A stretch of DNA of 36,948 nucleotides from Palsa-872 sp036495195 (lineage in GTDB: Bacteria > Chloroflexota > Dormibacteria > Dormibacterales > Dormibacteraceae). Shown in pieces: positions 33,764 through 36,948 of this stretch (positions are counted from its first letter, which is position 1; each line of letters starts with the position of its first letter). Under the pieces are notes generated by a model, which saw only the letters and a list, made by a program, of their open reading frames with translations, was not told where the DNA came from and searched no databases. The translations under genes and the position numbers were made by a program. The stretch covers positions 1-36,948 of the forward strand of contig DASXNH010000192.1 in the NCBI GenBank assembly GCA_036495195.1, in the 5' to 3' direction.

Positions 33764-33769
33764 AGGATA
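33764..33769 (-). promoter_or_regulatory. -10 box TATCCT for the two-component operon
   Basis: TATCCT on the minus strand, then 7 nt, then ATG 33756. Confidence 0.5.
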
Positions 33770-33777
33770 GGTCGGCG

Positions 33778-34716
33778 TTACGCGCCGGCGATGGCGAGCT
33801 CCTGAGCCCGGTTGGCGTATCCGGGGTGCGACGGATGCGCGACGCGGTACCAGGCCAGGGTTTCCGCCAGCGCGTCTTCCAGCGCCGACGGCTCGAATCC
33901 AAGCTCGGTGCGCGCTCGGTCCAGCACGTATCCGGCCGAGCGCCGTGGATCCGGACCGTACGGGCTGGCGTCGGGAGGAAGCTCGGCAAACGGGATCGGA
34001 TGCATCCTGGCCGGCACGCCCATGACCTTGGCGATGGCTTCGATCAGGTCGCGCAGGCTCACGCCCTCGAATGAGGCATTGAAGGCTTTGTGATCCGTCG
34101 GTTTTCGCATGTCGCAGGCAAGGGCGCACGCATATCCGATGTCCTTGACCCATGCGAGACCAGCCTGGCGTTCATAGGATTCCTGCGGAACGAAAAGCGG
34201 GCCGCCATCCGCCACGCGCTGGATGTAAGCGGCAATACGGAGCGTGTGGTCGGCGGCTCCAAAGATGGCCGGTGGCCGTACCACCGTCCACGGAAAGTCG
34301 TGGGATCTCGCGATCAGCGTTTCGCACCAGCGCTTGCCGTCCATGTAATCAAGGCCTGCCGGCGGCTCTCCCGCGAGCGGCAGGAAATCCTCCTCGCGCG
34401 CCGGCTTGCCGTGGAGCCACGGATAGACGCCGGTCGACACGAACACGTAGCGGTCACCCTTGAAGTTGCGGATCACGGAGTCCACCTCGACCGGTTGGAA
34501 ACACGCAAGGTCAAGCAGCACGTCGGGCTTGACCTCAGCCAGGGTTCGCTTCAGATGCTCCTCATCCGTGCGGTCCAGCGCGACGTAGCTGGTGAAGACT
34601 CCGTAGGGTCGATCTTGGCGCCCCGCGGCGATCGTCTCGACGCCGCGGCGCATGAGCTCCTTGCACGCCGCGCTCCCGACAAACCCAGCGCCGCCAAGCA
34701 CCAGCGCTCGCGTCAC
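33778..34716 (-). CDS. NAD-dependent epimerase/dehydratase-family protein (extended SDR)
   Basis: 312 residues. LVLGGAGFVGSAACKEL is the NAD-binding loop, FVSTGVYPW contains the active-site Ser/Thr region, and Tyr124-x3-Lys128 (YMDGK) is the catalytic pair. VRPPAIFG and a variable C-terminal substrate domain follow. Related proteins act on nucleotide sugars, flavonoids or other alcohols, or bind RNA in chloroplasts; the substrate cannot be named. The start is GTG at 34714-34716, where the glycine loop would otherwise lose its first strand. It lies between rapZ and the two-component operon on the same strand. Confidence 0.87.
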   Translation of the reverse strand: MTRALVLGGAGFVGSAACKELMRRGVETIAAGRQDRPYGVFTSYVALDRTDEEHLKRTLAEVKPDVLLDLACFQPVEVDSVIRNFKGDRYVFVSTGVYPWLHGKPAREEDFLPLAGEPPAGLDYMDGKRWCETLIARSHDFPWTVVRPPAIFGAADHTLRIAAYIQRVADGGPLFVPQESYERQAGLAWVKDIGYACALACDMRKPTDHKAFNASFEGVSLRDLIEAIAKVMGVPARMHPIPFAELPPDASPYGPDPRRSAGYVLDRARTELGFEPSALEDALAETLAWYRVAHPSHPGYANRAQELAIAGA

Positions 34717-34754
34717 TTCTGTCTAACGTCAGGAAGCGGGCTGGGGGATTTGCA

Positions 34755-35432
34755 TCAGCTGTCCAGCTCCCGAGCCACGAATTCCACGTCTGTATCCTCG
34801 ACGTCCTCGAGGCGACTCGCCATCTCGCGCGCCATCGCGACCGAGCGATGCCGGCCGCCAGTGCACCCGAACGCGACGACGAGCTGCGAGCGGCCGCGCT
34901 CGCGGTAGTGCGGAAGTGCCGCCCGAAGCGTGCGTTCGAGATTGTCGAGGAGCTCTTGCGCCACAGGCTGCCCGATGACGTAGTCGCGCACGCGCGTATC
35001 GCGACCGTCGAGCGGACGCAGTTCCTCCACCCAGTAGGGATTTTCGAGAAGCCTCACGTCGACAACCCAGGCGGCGCCGTCGGGGATGCCCTTCTTGAAA
35101 CCGAAGGCGAGGCAGGTGATCAGCATCCGCTCGCGCGACTTTAGCGACTGCGCCAGCTCCCGCAGCTGCGCGACGTCGACGCGATGATGTGCGCGCTCGT
35201 GGCTGCCACCAGCCTTGCCATCGTTGGCGCCGACGTGCACGAGCACGTAGCTGATGCCACGAGCGTCGGCGTCCTTCAACACCACCGCCGCATCGCCTCG
35301 CAAGGGCAGAACGCCGTCCGAATCATCGAAGGGCGACAGCCAGCGGGCCAGCTGGAAACCGTTATCGACGAAAACCCCAATCCCTTCGTCGAGGTCGGGT
35401 TCCGAGGTCGCCCCCACAATCACCAGGGTCAC
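34755..35432 (-). CDS. RapZ-like protein lacking the P-loop
   Basis: 225 residues against about 285 in RapZ/YvcJ. The C-terminal half is clearly RapZ: CLAFGFKKGIPDGAAWVVDVR, LENPYWVEELRPLDGRD, and VVAFGCTGGRHRSVAMA, which in E. coli belongs to the domain that binds GlmZ/GlmY RNA and metabolite. The first ~105 residues do not contain GxxxxGK[ST]; VIVGATSEPDLDEGIGVFVDNGF stands where the ATP site should be. No nucleotide hydrolysis is expected. GTG 35430-35432 overlaps the uvrC stop (GTGA). The uvrC-rapZ pairing is conserved in many bacteria, but the yvcK and whiA genes that usually follow are absent here. Confidence 0.85.
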   Translation of the reverse strand: MTLVIVGATSEPDLDEGIGVFVDNGFQLARWLSPFDDSDGVLPLRGDAAVVLKDADARGISYVLVHVGANDGKAGGSHERAHHRVDVAQLRELAQSLKSRERMLITCLAFGFKKGIPDGAAWVVDVRLLENPYWVEELRPLDGRDTRVRDYVIGQPVAQELLDNLERTLRAALPHYRERGRSQLVVAFGCTGGRHRSVAMAREMASRLEDVEDTDVEFVARELDS

Positions 35433-36948
35433 AGGGTTTCCTTCAATCGCCGGGCCAGGCGCTCGGGAACACCCAGCGCGACGATGTCCTCGACGGGGGC
35501 CTCGCGGATCGCCTGCACGGATCCGAAGTGTCGCAGGAGGGCGCGCTTGCGCGTGGGCCCAATGCCCTCGACCGAGTCCAGAGGCGACGTCAGGGCCTTC
35601 TTGGCCCGGACCTTGCGGTGGTGGGTGATCGCGAAACGATGCGCCTCGTCGCGAATCCGCTGCACCAGGAACATCCCGGGCGAGTTTTTCTCCTGCACGA
35701 TCGGCTCAGCGCGCCCAGGCGCAAAGATCTCCTCGCGCTCCTTGGCCAACGCAAACGTCGGGATGTCCGCATACCCCGCCGACTCGAGCACCTCCAGCGC
35801 AGCGCTCAGCTGTCCCTTGCCCCCATCGATGAGGATGAGATCGGGACGGCTGGTGAAGGAGCGGTCGCCAACTATGTCCGCGTCCTCGCGCCGCTGCGCC
35901 GATTCCAGCCTCTCCAACCGGCGCCGAAGCACCTCCTGCAGCATCGCGAAGTCGTTGGGTCCCGGCACGAACTTGATCCTGAAATGCCGATAGTGATCGT
36001 TGCGAGGACGGCCATCCTCGAACACGACCATCGCGCCCACCGCGCTGTCCCCTTGGATGTTCGAGATGTCGTAGCACTCGATCCGTTTCGGTGGAGTCTC
36101 CAGGTCGAGCGCTTCGGCCAGCGCCGCGAGCATGGGCTCGGTGCGGCTCTTGTCGTAATCGGCCTGGATACGCAGCTGCTCCAACTCCTGCGCCGCGGTC
36201 TCCGCCAGCTGTGTCACGAGCGCCCGCTTCCGGCCACGCTGAGGCACCTCCATGGTCACCGGCCCGCCGCGCTTCTGGGTCAACCACCCCGTCAGCAGCT
36301 CGACCTCCTCTGGGGGCCCGGGGAGGATCACCGTCCGAGGTACGTGGGTGGCGCTGGCGTAGTACTGGAGAACGAAGCTGCGCAACAGCTCCGCCTCGGT
36401 CGCGTCGCCCGCGCCGTCGAGAGGGTGGCCGTCATGGCCGACCATCTTTCCCTGCCGCACGTAAGCGACCTCGACGTAAACGTCGCCCCCGCTGCGCGCA
36501 TAAGCGATCAGGTCCTGGTCATCACGGCTCTGTGTGATCACCTTCTGGCGGTCCGCGATCTTTTCGATCGACTGCAGCTGGTCGCGATAGCGCGCCGCAT
36601 TCTCGAAGTCGAGCTGGTCGGCGGCGCCCTCCATTCGCTCATGGAGCTCACGAACGAGCACGTCCGAACGACCTTCCATGAAGAGCGCGACCTCGTGGAT
36701 GCGGGCCTTGTAGTCATCGGCGCCAATGCGCCTCTCGCAGGGCCCCGGACACCGCTTGATGTGGAAGTCAAGGCAGACCTTGCCCTGCCTGAAGATCTCG
36801 TCGGAGCAAGTCCTGAAAGGCAGCAGCTGCCTGATCGACTTGACGGTGCCGCGCAGGGATTGCGCCGATGTGTAAGGACCGAAGTAGAGGGAGCCGTCGT
36901 TCTGTACTCGCCGCGAGTAGTGCACACGCGGGAACTCCTCGTTGACCG
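35429..36948 (-). CDS. uvrC: Excinuclease ABC subunit C, 5'-truncated by window edge
   Basis: 505 residues of the C-terminal part are present; the N-terminal GIY-YIG nuclease lies beyond the right edge. UvrC cuts on both sides of lesions in nucleotide-excision repair. Seen in order: LYFGPYTSAQSLRGTVKSIRQL, Cys-rich KVCLDFHIKRCPGPCE, a UVR motif (ADQLDFENAARYRDQLQSIEK), the RNase H-like endonuclease (ECYDISNIQG, LILIDGGKGQL, RDEAHRFAITHHR) and C-terminal helix-hairpin-helix motifs (LDSVEGIGPTRKRALLRHFGS). It is first in a coupled pair with rapZ. Confidence 0.97.
   Translation of the reverse strand, partial: VNEEFPRVHYSRRVQNDGSLYFGPYTSAQSLRGTVKSIRQLLPFRTCSDEIFRQGKVCLDFHIKRCPGPCERRIGADDYKARIHEVALFMEGRSDVLVRELHERMEGAADQLDFENAARYRDQLQSIEKIADRQKVITQSRDDQDLIAYARSGGDVYVEVAYVRQGKMVGHDGHPLDGAGDATEAELLRSFVLQYYASATHVPRTVILPGPPEEVELLTGWLTQKRGGPVTMEVPQRGRKRALVTQLAETAAQELEQLRIQADYDKSRTEPMLAALAEALDLETPPKRIECYDISNIQGDSAVGAMVVFEDGRPRNDHYRHFRIKFVPGPNDFAMLQEVLRRRLERLESAQRREDADIVGDRSFTSRPDLILIDGGKGQLSAALEVLESAGYADIPTFALAKEREEIFAPGRAEPIVQEKNSPGMFLVQRIRDEAHRFAITHHRKVRAKKALTSPLDSVEGIGPTRKRALLRHFGSVQAIREAPVEDIVALGVPERLARRLKETL

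Overview
This is a GC-rich, gene-dense bacterial chromosome segment of about 37 kb with no tRNA, rRNA, CRISPR array, phage or transposase. WhiA, a TIGR03252-like HhH-GPD protein, many GTG/TTG starts, probable leaderless mRNAs and a selenocysteine formate dehydrogenase together suggest Chloroflexota, Dormibacterota (AD3) or a deep actinobacterial relative. Composition and gene order alone cannot settle which. Genes are partial at both edges: aroF on the left and uvrC on the right.

Layout. Positions 1-7613 (minus strand) hold a complete tryptophan operon in transcription order trpE-G-D-C-F-B-A, continued by aroH (chorismate mutase) and aroF (DAHP synthase). Almost every junction is a 4-nt NTGA stop/start overlap. 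The one real gap, trpG-trpD, is bridged by a 19-codon micro-ORF containing a terminator-like hairpin. Positions 7614-10260 hold an intergenic repeat element, an HhH-GPD repair protein, and a divergent ECF sigma factor followed by a proline-rich membrane protein and a secreted Asp/Thr-repeat protein, closed by a strong terminator. Positions 10261-14886 (minus) hold an NAD-linked formate dehydrogenase operon. Its catalytic subunit reads through an in-frame TGA (selenocysteine) with an fdhF-like SECIS hairpin. Its N-terminal Fe-S domain is a separate gene at the far end of the operon, after a NuoE-NuoF fusion. Positions 15020-17976 hold a DHFR-like reductase, an aminotransferase, an atypical SDR and a small conserved-looking protein. 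Positions 17973-25255 (minus) form a central-metabolism array: whiA-gapA-pgk-tpiA-gpmA-sod-secG-oppA-like lipoprotein.

Positions 25321-27556 (plus) carry an orphan E1-beta and an M24 'pita-bread' hydrolase that lacks most metal ligands. Positions 27546-33756 look like a cation-transport island. It has a KUP/KimA-like permease that keeps the Asp/Tyr/Asp/Glu cation-site residues, a small protein translationally coupled to it, a divergent paralogous permease with Asn at both Asp positions, and a KdpD/KdpE-like two-component system. Positions 33778-36948 hold an NAD-dependent epimerase, a RapZ-like protein without a Walker A motif, and uvrC. The usual uvrC-rapZ-yvcK-whiA neighbourhood is therefore split by about 9.5 kb, and yvcK is absent from it.

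Two initiation modes recur. First genes of transcripts often have a TANNNT-like -10 box 6-7 nt before the start codon, which implies leaderless mRNA. Downstream genes start inside the preceding stop codon. Unusual starts include CTG for pgk and a likely ATT for whiA. No computation was run. Family assignments come from recognised motifs, and all promoter, hairpin and start calls were made by eye.
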